Program-made: the position numbers and the translations under genes
The notes under the pieces: generated by a model
What the model saw: only the letters and a program-made list of their open reading frames with translations
Told to the model about the DNA's origin: nothing
The model's database searches: none
In this document: positions 52,069-60,089 of the stretch, in pieces
Layout: the number at the start of each line of letters is the position of its first letter
Numbering within the stretch: position 1 is the first letter of the stretch
DNA from: Indioceanicola profundi
GTDB lineage: Bacteria > Pseudomonadota > Alphaproteobacteria > Azospirillales > Azospirillaceae
DNA: 64,000 bases
Direction of reading: 5' to 3'
NCBI RefSeq assembly: GCF_003568845.1
Contig: NZ_CP030128.1
Coordinates: 372,001 to 436,000, forward strand

Positions 52069-52850
52069 TCAGAACGGGACGGCCAAGCCATACTTGGCGC
52101 AATACCGGCGCATCGCTTCAAGAAAGATGACGGTATGGGTCATGTCCTCGCGCCCGGCCAAGGCCCGGAAGCGTGCGGCCAAGTTGACGGGCACCCAGAT
52201 CATGAGACGCTTGCCGGAGCGGCGGGGTGCCCGCCAGACGATCACCTCGCCGGCCTCGCTGGCAGCCAGGAGATCCGCGATCGCCTCGGCATAGAGATCC
52301 CGGTCCAGCACCGGCCGCTCCGAGGTTGAGCGGCTTTGCGCCAGCTCCTTGATCGCCGGGCGCAGTCCGATCGGCGTGGATGGGACGAGGATGGCCTCGT
52401 AAGCCTCCCCCCGGTATGGCCGACCACCAGTACATGCCCGTCCGAGCGATCCACCAGTTGCCGCCCGCCGAAGCTGCCAAGGATAACGCCGCCCGCCGGA
52501 TTCATCGGAACAGACCCGCCCGCTTGATGTCGGTTTTCGTCGCCCATCGGTCAGACCCGAAATCACTGCTACCCTGCCGCCTTTGGAGCAAGCGAAAGAC
52601 CAGCGGCGGCGCCAAGGCCAGCACACCCAAGGGGATGAGCCACAAGCTGTTTGCAGCGGCCCAGGCGATCCATCCCGTCATCGCGACCACTCCCCACGCC
52701 TCGCCCCGCATGCAGTGCGCTGTTCGGCGGCCTGCTGCCGGCAGGCGGCCAGTTCGCGCCTGGACATCGGGCCCAGCCGCTCGGTGGCCAGCTCCTGGGC
52801 CCGGTCCCGGAATCCTGTCTTGATGTAGGCCGGGGAGATCCGGAGCGCCT
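52069..52850 (-). pseudogene. Type IV secretion coupling protein (TraG/VirD4-like) remnant
   Basis: Read from the right: two membrane segments (WIAWAAANSLWLIPLGVLAL) and GSDRWATKTDIKRAGLF, then after a one-base shift NPAGGVILGSFGGRQLVDRS and DGHVLVVGHTGG. After a second shift it reads EAYEAILVPSTP. This order matches the N-terminus of TraG/VirD4 ATPases, but the Walker A lysine segment (GKT/GKG) is missing between GHTGG and EAYEAIL. The 3' part (RPAIKELAQSRS to FLEAMRRYCAKYGLAVPF, stop at 52069) looks like a separate RHH-type or plasmid protein fused by deletion. An upstream open frame (ending RRGEWSR) may be part of the same operon. Dead conjugation DNA. Confidence 0.5.
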
Positions 52851-53132
52851 GGTGCGGGTATGCGGCGGGAAGCCGGCTATGACCGCGGCCACCTCGCGCC
52901 CAATGGCGACATGCCGGAGTCGGAAAGCCAGCACCAGAGCTTGTCACTGGCGCGCATGATCCTGCAGGCCCTGGACTACAACCGGAACCTGACGGCGACG
53001 CGCGGCCGGGCGTTGGGGCGCGGCGAACGCTATGTGGTCACCGGTCCCGTCTACCAGGGCAGCGAGATCGAAGCGCTGAAGGGCCGGGCGCCGATCCCGA
53101 CCCATATCTATAAATCGCCCGGATCATCATGA
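52851..53132 (+). pseudogene. DNA/RNA non-specific endonuclease (NUC1-type) fragment
   Basis: Contains the catalytic motif in YDRGHLAPNGDMP and continues with SQHQSLSLARMILQAL, DYNRNLTATRGRALGRGERY, VVTGPVYQGSEIEALKGRAP and IPTHIYKS. This is the DRGH-type endonuclease core of the NUC1 (Serratia nuclease-like) family. The N-terminal export part is missing, and the frame ends at SPGSS where the C-terminus should continue. The core His of DRGH is intact, but the gene is incomplete. It overlaps the conjugation remnant on the other strand. Confidence 0.62.
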
Positions 53133-53285
53133 CCCTTATCACGGGCGCGTGCTCTATGCTTCTGTCCTTCCCAACCGCCAGGAGCGGATGGTTGGCGCTG
53201 TGACGGCAGCACAGGGGCCGCCTGCGCCAGTGGTGCCTCCGCCTGGGGAAGGCTGGGCAAGAACCCAGCCTTCCTACCCTCCACC

Positions 53286-53807
53286 TTACAGCGGCCGCCG
53301 TTGCGGCACCGGCTTGAAGATCAAGGTCTCGAACTGAGCCTTGGAGAAGGCCTTGTGGAACTCCTCCTCGGTCACCAGCCATCCTTTGGGCACGCCCGCC
53401 CGTCTGGACTGCTCGTCATCGTCCTCAAGATCGTCCTCAAAATCCGGCGCCGGGCTTGGACGGACGAGCTTCGTACTCTGCTTGGACCGCAAAACCGGTT
53501 GGCGCTTCGGCAATGCAGCCGGAAGAGAGACAAGAGTCCGCCTCACAAGGGGAGCTCGCTCCTCCTGCAGCTCAACGGGGTTCGAAATGCTTTCGTGGCT
53601 GGGCAGTGGCTCAGGCTGGGCGTGCGGTTCACTGCCTTGCGCTGAGCGGCTCAGGCGCACGCCCATTCCCGGCGGCTGTAAGCTCATCGCCCGGACGCGG
53701 CCGATCACCTCTGCGAGCCGCAAGCCGACCGCATCCGCAATCTCATTGGTCAGATGCCCCCGCGCGTACATATCTGCAATTTTAGAATCAATTGCCGAAT
53801 CTTTCAT
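53286..53807 (-). CDS. Hypothetical protein with GcrA-like HTH
   Basis: 173 residues. The N-terminus (DSKIADMYARGHLTNEIADA then VGLRLAEVIGRVRAMSL) resembles the small helix-turn-helix of GcrA-type regulators. The middle is long, low-complexity and Pro/Ser-rich with a highly acidic stretch (FEDDLEDDDEQSRRAG), and the C-terminus is basic (PKGWLVTEEEFHKAFSK). A GGGGGC sequence precedes the start. Function unknown; a DNA-binding role is inferred from the N-terminal part only. Confidence 0.5.
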   Translation of the reverse strand: MKDSAIDSKIADMYARGHLTNEIADAVGLRLAEVIGRVRAMSLQPPGMGVRLSRSAQGSEPHAQPEPLPSHESISNPVELQEERAPLVRRTLVSLPAALPKRQPVLRSKQSTKLVRPSPAPDFEDDLEDDDEQSRRAGVPKGWLVTEEEFHKAFSKAQFETLIFKPVPQRRPL

Positions 53808-53903
53808 GAGTGTGCCCCCGCGTTACCCATAATCCGATACGTGCAACGGCTATGGTTAATACACCGTTTCCGGAGGCAAAAAACTTGGAACCTCTTGCTC
53901 CCA

Positions 53904-53975
53904 GGCTCAGCCTGATCGTGCCGCACGCGCCATGATCGAAGGCCATAGCGCGATCATCTCTGACGAGCGCTTTAG
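53904..53975 (+). repeat. Duplicated azoreductase 3' end (copy B)
   Basis: Encodes QPDRAARAMIEGHSAIISDE and RFS, identical to the end of the azoreductase-like gene at 19237-19851. It is followed at once by the IS6 fragment, as in copy A. No azoreductase sequence precedes it here. Confidence 0.85.
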
Positions 53976-54305
53976 CAGGCCGTCAAGCAGCCAGCGCGCA
54001 AGCTCCTGAAGCGGCAGGGCTGGGCGTGACGGGCCATGTTCACGGACAAGCAGGCCAGTTGTGCGGCGGCAAAGCGGACGATCATGCCCGAGACTGAGCA
54101 TCGGCAGCACAAAGGGCTGAACAGGGCCGGGACCAGCCACCCGCCGACCCGGCGACGTGAGCGGATGATGAAGCGCTTCACGCCGCCGGGCCATGCCCAA
54201 CGGTACCTCGCCATCCACGACCAGGTTGCCAACCTTTTCCGCCGCCCGGCCAACCTCTCCAATGCCGATGATCGCCGAGACAGGGCTCAGGCCTTCCAGA
54301 CCTGG
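53976..54305 (+). pseudogene. IS6-family transposase 3' fragment (copy B)
   Basis: KLLKRQGWA, stop, then MFTDKQASCAAAKRTIMPET, EHRQHKGLN, RMMKRFTPPGHAQRYLAIHD and RRPANLSNADDRRDRAQAFQ. Near-identical to copy A (18941-19268) through CAGGCCTTCCAGACCTGG and then different. The two form a repeat of about 400 bp in opposite orientation, 35 kb apart. Confidence 0.82.
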
Positions 54306-54369
54306 GCCGCGCTGACCGGTGCGGCCACAGCTATCCGAAGCAGATATGGCCGGCCCATACTGCGGCCGA

Positions 54370-54680
54370 GATTTAAGAAACGGACGCTGCTGACAAGGGC
54401 GGCCACCCAGATCGGCGTGCCGTCCTTGCGGTAGAACTGCGCATCCTCGACCAGGTTCTGGCGCGTCGACATGGCATCCCTGATACGGGTCTCCACCTCT
54501 GGATCGGTGTTCTGCCCGGCCAGGAGCATGTGGTTCTGGCCCGCACACCTCCGGAAGGCGCCATTGGCAGAGATGATGAGATTGTCGACCACTGTGGAAC
54601 GATGATCACCATCGGCATCCGCGTGGCCTCCACGGCAGCAACGAAAGAACCGCTCTGTTGCTTCAGTGCGTTGATCCGAT
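54370..54680 (-). pseudogene. PAS (LOV-like) sensor domain fragment
   Basis: Over two frames: SGSFVAAVEATRMPMVIIVP, then VDNLIISANGAFRR, LLAGQNTDPEVETRIRDAMS and FYRKDGTPIWVAALVSSV. The pattern of TDP-x-V and YRKDG-x-P-x-W is that of LOV-like PAS domains in HWE kinases, but the flavin cysteine motif (NCRFLQG) reads NHMLLAG. The kinase domain is missing; IS6 DNA lies on the downstream side. Confidence 0.55.
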
Positions 54681-54998
54681 CTTCCGCCCCTTCTGGCCGG
54701 GGTGGGTGCGGCTCTGCTTCTCTGCCGGCATGCGGCTCTCGGCGTCTCACGCCGCGAGGATACGAGCACGCCCTTGCCAAAAGGAGCCAGTCCGGTTCGG
54801 ACTCCACAGGGAATCGGCGCAGCGCCAGCCCTCCGGCCGGGGCATATGGCAAGCCCCGACGGTTTGGCGGGTGAAGAGGACGGACCAGGACAGGAGGCGT
54901 GTGCCGGGCACACGCCGCCCTTGTATTTGCACAGGCCTGATGGCTGTGCCCTCAAGGATATGGCGCGCCGATCCTGTGACCAGCGGTCGGATCCTATG
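54681..54998. other. Region without a supported gene
   Basis: About 320 bp between the PAS fragment and the truncated sensor start. It probably derives from the same sensor gene but no continuous frame is supported. Confidence 0.3.
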
Positions 54999-55166
54999 TC
55001 AGTCCGGATTGCAGGAGATGCAGATGCCAGCCATCTGAACCAGCGGTTCCTGCACGCCGGCGGAGCGCTCGGCGGTGTCCATGGTGAAGAATAGCACGCC
55101 CGCGAGCGCGGTGGAGCTCAGGGCGGCGGCAGCGAAAACCTTCACAAGACGGGTGCGGATGTTCAT
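54999..55166 (-). pseudogene. N-terminal fragment of a membrane sensor or chemoreceptor
   Basis: 55 residues starting MNIRTRLVKVFAAAALSSTA and LAGVLFFTMDTAERSAGVQE, a membrane anchor followed by the beginning of a helical sensor domain, as in chemoreceptors and cache-less kinases. It ends at ICISCNPD. The PAS fragment downstream on the same strand may belong to the same lost gene. Confidence 0.4.
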
Positions 55167-55328
55167 GGTCGTCTCCGGTATCAGGGTCTCAGGCTCATGG
55201 CCTGCACAAGGGGATACGGAGAGCAAACGCCATGCCAGAAAGAAAAGTGCTGCCCGCGCGGAAATTACGAAATCATTCGTCTGAGGTGAAACCCTTCTCC
55301 ACCTGAGCGTCATGTTTCGCGGTATAAT

Positions 55329-56111
55329 CTACCGGGCAGATTCTGTCGTATAGGGCAGGGCATTAATTGCCGCGTTGAAAGCATCAATCACATCGTCCGA
55401 TATCGCCTGCGAGCACACTATGCGGCCTGCTTGCGGACGCGGCAGATCCGGCAGGTCCAGGACCTCGAAGTCTTTCAACGTCCATCCCGTTCCCTCGAGG
55501 GCATACCAGAGGTCATTGGCGTCGGAGACGATGTAGTGTACTCGGCCGCTGACCAGCATTCTCAGGAGGTCGACCAGGGAGCCGCGGATGGCTTCGATGT
55601 TTTTCTTCTGCGTAATCAAGCCGTCCAGTTCCGGGTTCAGGCTTGAGCCCAGCAACCTCCCAAATACCAGGCCTTCGTCAGCAAGCATAGCCGTCAAGGT
55701 TCCATGCCCCCGCAGCTCCGTCCCGACACGGGAGATCAGCCTGTATTTGGCCTCCTGGAAAATCGGCAAGGTCATCTTGAAGCGGCCGGCGCGATCCGGT
55801 GTGTTCCGGGCATTCGGATGGCAGATCGGTCTCTGCGCGTCCATCCCGGCCCAGATGCGCGCCCGCGGCAGGGGGCCAACCCACCGGATCTGCAATCCGG
55901 CCCACGCCGCAAGGTCGGAAACGCGATCGGCAATCGGCCCTTCCACCTCATCCGAAGCGGGATTTCGCACCAAGTACGGGGTCATGTCCGGAAAGGCGAA
56001 GGTCACCACCGGCAGTTCGTGCGCGAGCGACGACGGCGAGACCGCGATCCAGAGGGCCAGAAAGCAGACGACCCAGAACCCAGCACATGCGCGATGCATC
56101 TGACACCTCAT
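55329..56111 (-). CDS. Periplasmic solute-binding-like protein
   Basis: 260 residues (or 256 from the ATG at 56099). Signal peptide FWVVCFLALWIAVSPSSLAH. The mature part resembles type II periplasmic amino-acid-binding-like proteins (SBP_bac_3): LPVVTFAFPDMTPYLVRNPA, GPIADRVSDLAAWAGLQIRW and VSGRVHYIVSDANDLWYALE. No permease or ATPase gene is adjacent, so it may be an orphan sensor or binding protein. The gene is complete and stands apart from the surrounding IS debris. Confidence 0.72.
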   Translation of the reverse strand: MRCQMHRACAGFWVVCFLALWIAVSPSSLAHELPVVTFAFPDMTPYLVRNPASDEVEGPIADRVSDLAAWAGLQIRWVGPLPRARIWAGMDAQRPICHPNARNTPDRAGRFKMTLPIFQEAKYRLISRVGTELRGHGTLTAMLADEGLVFGRLLGSSLNPELDGLITQKKNIEAIRGSLVDLLRMLVSGRVHYIVSDANDLWYALEGTGWTLKDFEVLDLPDLPRPQAGRIVCSQAISDDVIDAFNAAINALPYTTESAR

Positions 56112-56220
56112 GCCCGACGGCCACCGATGTCAGGCAGTCATGACGACAACAGCTTTCCCGGCGCGTGATCTGTGGTGGCCGGACTGCGGCTAGACAATAC
56201 CTATAACGTTTGGCATAGTT

Positions 56221-57111
56221 CTAGCACAGAACCTGTGGCCCAGCTATGCGATTAGCTGTTGATCTCCGCCCTTCAAGGCTTTGGCCGTTATCGCCGGGGC
56301 ACGGACGGCCCGCGACATCGCCACGCTCTCCGGCCAGGGCAGCTGGTATCCGGCGACGCCTCTGCGGGTGATGGCGGCATAATCTGCCTGAATGCCGAAA
56401 CGGGCGCGGGGCCAAAGCTTGGTACAGGCGTGAGCTCTTGGCGGCCGCGCCGGCCGAGAGCCGGACATCATCGTCGGCCGGCAGGCTTTGTGCGATCGCC
56501 GGCGCGGTCCCGGAAATCCAGAGGTCCGCCCGCCAGCTGTTGAACAGATGGCTGCTGGCGATACCGAGCACATATCCCTTGCCAGCCCGGCGTCGCGACA
56601 TCTCGAGCTCGCCCACACCATAAATGCTGTCCGCCGCCCCCCAGGCAAACGGCACCTCGGCATTTTCCGCCCGCCGGGCCATGGCCGCTGCAATGGCGGG
56701 CTTGGTGGCGAACCTCACCCCGTCCGGCACATGAGCGCCCGCCAACCGCTCCAGATGATCTGTCCATGCTTTGGGAGATACAGCCGCCGGTCAACAAAGG
56801 CGTGCCCCTTGGCGGAGACCTGGGCGGCGAACACGCCGATTTGGCAGTTGGTGATCTTCCCCGCCGAGCCGGTGTACTGCTGCCCAACCCCACAGGACGC
56901 CTTGCCCTGCTTCAGGACCCCTGTTTCGTCGATGACCAGCACTGCATCCGCCGTGGCCAGGCTCTCTACAGGGCCCAATAGCCCGTCCAGGAAGGCGGCA
57001 GCGGACCTGGTCACGGTTGCCCAAGCAAACGGGGTCTGAAGCCGGGCTTTGGCGCCCTGCAACTTCGCCGACCACACGTCGAGGAGATCATCGACGGCAA
57101 TGCCGGACATG
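56221..57111 (-). pseudogene. IS701-family transposase, decayed
   Basis: From the ATG at 57111 (MSGIAVDDLLDVWSAKLQGA) it reaches LLGPVESLATADAVLVIDET, GVLKQGKASCGVGQQYTGSA and GKITNCQIGVFAAQVSAKGH, a DDE-type IS701 core. About 50 residues normally found between FLDGLLG and VLVIDET are missing, and frame is lost near 56750 (resuming AHVPDGVRFATKPAIAAAMA, ADSIYGVGELEMSRRRAGKG). The C-terminal third is out of frame or absent. Non-functional. Confidence 0.75.
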
Positions 57112-57237
57112 GGACACCTCCGCAAATCCGACCCAACAGCCAAAAATCCCTACTGCTGCAACTGTAATGCTAGCGGTGCCGGGCACCTTGGAAAAAGCTG
57201 CCGGAGGCCTTGGCAGCGATCCTCGCCTGCGTTCCGG

Positions 57238-57504
57238 CTAAACACCCGCCGAAGGCTTTGCCATGAAGGTCTGCAACACCGCGTAAGGTTCAGCCTTACG
57301 CAGCTCTTCAAAGGTGCCCCTATCCTGCATCTCACGAGCTGCCCGCAGAAATCCGCCGAGCGCCGCACGAGCCAGGGCGGATCCCACACTGATGCGCTTT
57401 ACCCCCGCCGCCGCCAGCTCGGCTACGCTGGCGAAATTTCCCGCCAGCCCGACCACAACATTCACCGGCTTGCCCACGGAAAGACAGGTCAAGGCGATGG
57501 CATC
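57238..57504 (-). pseudogene. PEP-mutase/isocitrate-lyase family enzyme, 3' part
   Basis: Continues the gene at 58427-59014 after the IS5 copy: DAIALTCLSVGKPVNVVVGL, ASVAELAAAGVKRISVGSAL and ARAALGGFLRAAREMQDRGT, ending FMAKPSAGV. This is the C-terminal part of the PEP-mutase-like (oxaloacetate hydrolase/2-methylisocitrate lyase) barrel. Removing the IS and one TA copy rejoins PNL and DAIALT in frame. Confidence 0.85.
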
Positions 57505-57506
57505 TA

Positions 57507-58426
57507 GGTTCTGTCTGACGGCCCCGAAACAATGGGGCGAAGCTCCTGTTCGCCGCGGATGGCGAGCGGGAGGGCAGGATGCGGCGTCACGAACTCAGCC
57601 CGGCGCAGTGGGCACTGATCTCCGACCTGATGCCCGCCGCCCCGGCCCGAGGCGGCGGGCGCTGGCGGAACCACCGGCAGGTCGTCAACGGCCTGTTCTG
57701 GAAGCTTGTGACGGGTGCGCAATGGCGTGACGTCCCGGAGCGGTACGGCCCCTGGCAGACCGTCTACGAGCGGTTCACGCGCTGGCGCGACGACGGCTTG
57801 CTGGACCGGGTGCTGGAACGCCTCCAGGTTCGCCTCGACGCCGAGGGTCGCATCGACCCCGAGCTCTGGTGCGTGGACAGCACCCACGTGCGGGCCAGCC
57901 GCTCGGCCGCGGGCGGCGGAAAAAAGGGGGCCCGCGCGAACCCTCGGACCATGGGCTCGGCCTCGGCCGGGGCGGCATCTCCACGAAGCTCCACCTGGTG
58001 ACCGACAGCAATGGCCTGCCGCTCGCGGCCATGCTGAGCCCCGGGCAGCGCCACGAGGCGCCTGTGTTCCCGGCGCTGATGGACGGCGTCCGCGTCCGCC
58101 TCGCCAATGGGCGGACCAGGAGCAGGCCGGGGCGGCTGGCCGGCGACAAGGCCTATGGGTATGAGCCCGTGTACCGGTACCTGCGCCGCCGCGGGATAGC
58201 CCACGCCATCCCACAGCGCTCAGGCCCTGGGGTGGGCCGGCTGCGGTTGCCGGTCGACCCCGACACTTACAGGCGCCGGAACGCCGTCGAGCGTTGCGTG
58301 GGTTGGCTGAAGGGCTGCCGCTCCGTCGGTACCCGCCACGACAAGCTCGCCACCAGCTTCCTTGCCATGGTGAAGCTCGCCTTTATGCGGCAATATCTCC
58401 GAGCCCTGAGGCCGTCAGACAGGACC
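57507..58426 (+). mobile_element. IS5-family (IS427-type) insertion sequence in the PEP-mutase gene
   Basis: 920 bp with inverted ends: left GGTTCTGTCTGACGGCC, right (read inwards) GGTCCTGTCTGACGGCC, and a TA dinucleotide at 57505-57506 and 58427-58428 as target duplication. Encodes a two-frame transposase joined by a slippery A6G tract. The reconstructed empty site keeps the enzyme gene intact, so this is a clean recent insertion. Confidence 0.9.
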
Positions 58427-58429
58427 TAA
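57579..58429 (+). CDS. IS5-family transposase expressed by programmed -1 frameshift
   Basis: The first frame (57579-58001) starts MRRHELSPAQWALISDLMPA and runs through the DUF4096-type N-terminus (WRNHRQVVNGLFWKLVTGAQ, WRDVPERYGPWQTVYERFTR) to DPELWCVDSTHVRAS with the first Asp. The second (through 58429) has GGISTKLHLVTDSNGLPLAA, GDKAYGYEPVYRYLRRRGIA and RNAVERCVGWLKGCRSVGTR. They overlap around GGAAAAAAGGGGG (near 57920), a classical A-AAA-AAG slippage site of IS427-type elements. A -1 shift there gives one full-length DDE transposase of about 280 residues. Probably functional. Confidence 0.85.
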
Positions 58430-59014
58430 ATTAGGGAGCCCAGGGGCATACAATACATCCGCACCCGCCTTGTCATAATCCTGCAAGCGTCGGATCGTGT
58501 CGTCGAGATTTGCCTTCCCCATTAGGAAGTTTTCTGCCCGCGCGGTCAGCACGAAATTTGTGCCGAGCGAGCGTGCCGCTTCCACGGCCGCCGTGATCCG
58601 CTCGACTGCCAGCGTATGGTCATACAGCGGGGCTTCCGGACGACCGGTCGCATCTTCAATGGAGCCACCCGCCAGCCCCGCCTCACTCGCGATCCGGATC
58701 GTGCGATAAACCTCCTCCGGCGTGTCACCAAACCCATTCTCCAGATCGGCCGAGACTGGCAGATCAACGGCGAAGACGATCTCTGCCGCATGCGCGATGG
58801 TTTCCTCCCGCGAAAGCCTTCCAGCCCCGTCCGGGCGCCCCTTGGAGAAAGCGAGCCCTGCACTTGTGGTCGCCAACGCTTCGAAGCCCATCATCTCAAG
58901 GAGGCGCGCGGTGCCGACATCCCAGGGATTGGGGATAATAAAGGGGTAGTCCCGTTCATGAAGTGCTCGAAAGTCTGAGGCCTTGTTCCCTGCGACCGAT
59001 GTTGCATGTTCCAT
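58427..59014 (-). pseudogene. PEP-mutase/isocitrate-lyase family enzyme, 5' part
   Basis: Starts MEHATSVAGNKASDFRALHE at 59014 (a start at 59023 is possible). Barrel motifs: FIIPNPWDVGTARLLEMMGF, EALATTSAGLAFSKGRPDGA, VSADLENGFGDTPEEVYRTI, GSIEDATGRPEAPLYDHTLA and LTARAENFLMGKANLDDTIR. The usual catalytic Cys loop region carries GLAFSKGRPDG. Enzymes of this group cleave or rearrange carboxylates such as oxaloacetate or 2-methylisocitrate. The frame is interrupted at PGLPNL by IS5. It is divergent from the first GntR gene and near the TRAP transporter. Confidence 0.88.
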
Positions 59015-59160
59015 CCCCGACATCCTTCTGCTTGCAGATTTCACGATTCTGTAAGGTTTCCACCCCGAATTTGCATTGACTAATCTACCGCTGACATGTC
59101 TGATGGCAATCAGTGTTCTGTTAGCTGTTCCAGCCTTGCCCAGCAGGCTGACGCGCAACA

Positions 59161-59178
59161 TATCGTGATCATACGATA
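59161..59178. promoter_or_regulatory. Candidate GntR operator between the enzyme and gntR genes
   Basis: Palindrome TATCGT-GATCAT-ACGATA with perfect 6-bp arms, 20 bp before the GntR start codon and on the promoter side of the divergent enzyme gene. FCD-type GntR proteins bind such short palindromes to repress themselves and the divergent gene. Confidence 0.5.
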
Positions 59179-59197
59179 GCAAGGACGATATCGACCC

Positions 59198-60013
59198 ATG
59201 CCACGTGCACATCAGAAGACGGCCGTTGCTCCCATTGAGGACGAAGCCGACGTGCCGGCCTCGGCTGCTCCCGCCCCTGGGCGGCGGCGTGCTGCACCTC
59301 GGGTAGCTGCCAAGTTGATGCCAGCAAATCCAGTTCCCACGGATGCGCCGGAAGCTGAAAACACCGCAGACGCTGCTGATGCAACCCTCACCGACCGGGC
59401 CTATCGGCAGCTCGAGGAGTTGATTGCAACCTTGCGGTTGCCGCCTGGCACTGTCTTGTCGGAGCAGATGCTGGCCAAGAAGCTCATGATCGGCCGCACG
59501 CCAATCCGGGAAGCGCTTCAGCGCCTCGCGCGTGAAGGACTCGTCATGATCCTTCCGCGCCGGGGTATCCTCGTCTCCGAGATCAATCTGCGCACCCAGC
59601 TCCGCTTGCTGGAAGTCCGGCGCGAGCTGGAACGGCTGATGGCACGGACAGCCGCCGAGCGGGCCACGCCCGCAGAATGCGCCGAGTTTTCCGAACTTGC
59701 TGCCGGCATGCGCAAGGCCTCCGAAGAGGCTGACGATCTCGCCTTCATGCGCTTGGATCAGCAGATGAATACGCTGGTGGCCCAGGCAGCCCGCAACGAA
59801 TTCGCTCAGCGTTCGATGGGGCTGATGCACGGATTGTCTCGCCGCTTCTGGTATCAGCATTATAAGCAGGTGGCCGATCTGCCCCTCTGCGCCCGCTTGC
59901 ACGCTGCCGTGGCCGATGCCATCGCACGGCGCGATGCCCCGGCCGCCGCTTCCGCGTCGGATGCGTTGATCGACTACATTGAGAGCTTTGCCCGACGCAC
60001 CCTCGACGCCTAA
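59198..60013 (+). CDS. GntR-family (FCD) transcriptional regulator
   Basis: 271 residues. A disordered Ala/Pro-rich N-terminal extension of about 60 residues precedes the winged HTH (RAYRQLEELIATLRLPPGTV, LSEQMLAKKLMIGRTPIREA, LQRLAREGLVMILPRRGILV). The FCD ligand domain follows (LLEVRRELERLMARTAAERA, FMRLDQQMNTLVAQAARNEF, LSRRFWYQHYKQVADLPLCA). Such regulators respond to carboxylic acids. Divergent from the PEP-mutase-like gene. A second, similar GntR gene (about 40% related in the HTH and SRRFW segment) lies beyond the TRAP genes. Confidence 0.9.
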   Translation: MPRAHQKTAVAPIEDEADVPASAAPAPGRRRAAPRVAAKLMPANPVPTDAPEAENTADAADATLTDRAYRQLEELIATLRLPPGTVLSEQMLAKKLMIGRTPIREALQRLAREGLVMILPRRGILVSEINLRTQLRLLEVRRELERLMARTAAERATPAECAEFSELAAGMRKASEEADDLAFMRLDQQMNTLVAQAARNEFAQRSMGLMHGLSRRFWYQHYKQVADLPLCARLHAAVADAIARRDAPAAASASDALIDYIESFARRTLDA

Positions 60014-60032
60014 GGCAAGCATCCTCACACAG

Positions 60033-60070
60033 AAAACCGGCCGCCTCATCTGAGGCGGCCGGTCTGTTTT
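60033..60070. terminator. Bidirectional terminator between gntR and dctM
   Basis: 13-bp arms ACCGGCCGCCTCA and TGAGGCGGCCGGT separated by one base, with an A4 tract on the left and a T4 tract on the right. Suited to terminate both convergent genes. Confidence 0.85.
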
Positions 60071-60089
60071 GAGCGTCAGCCAGATCGGC

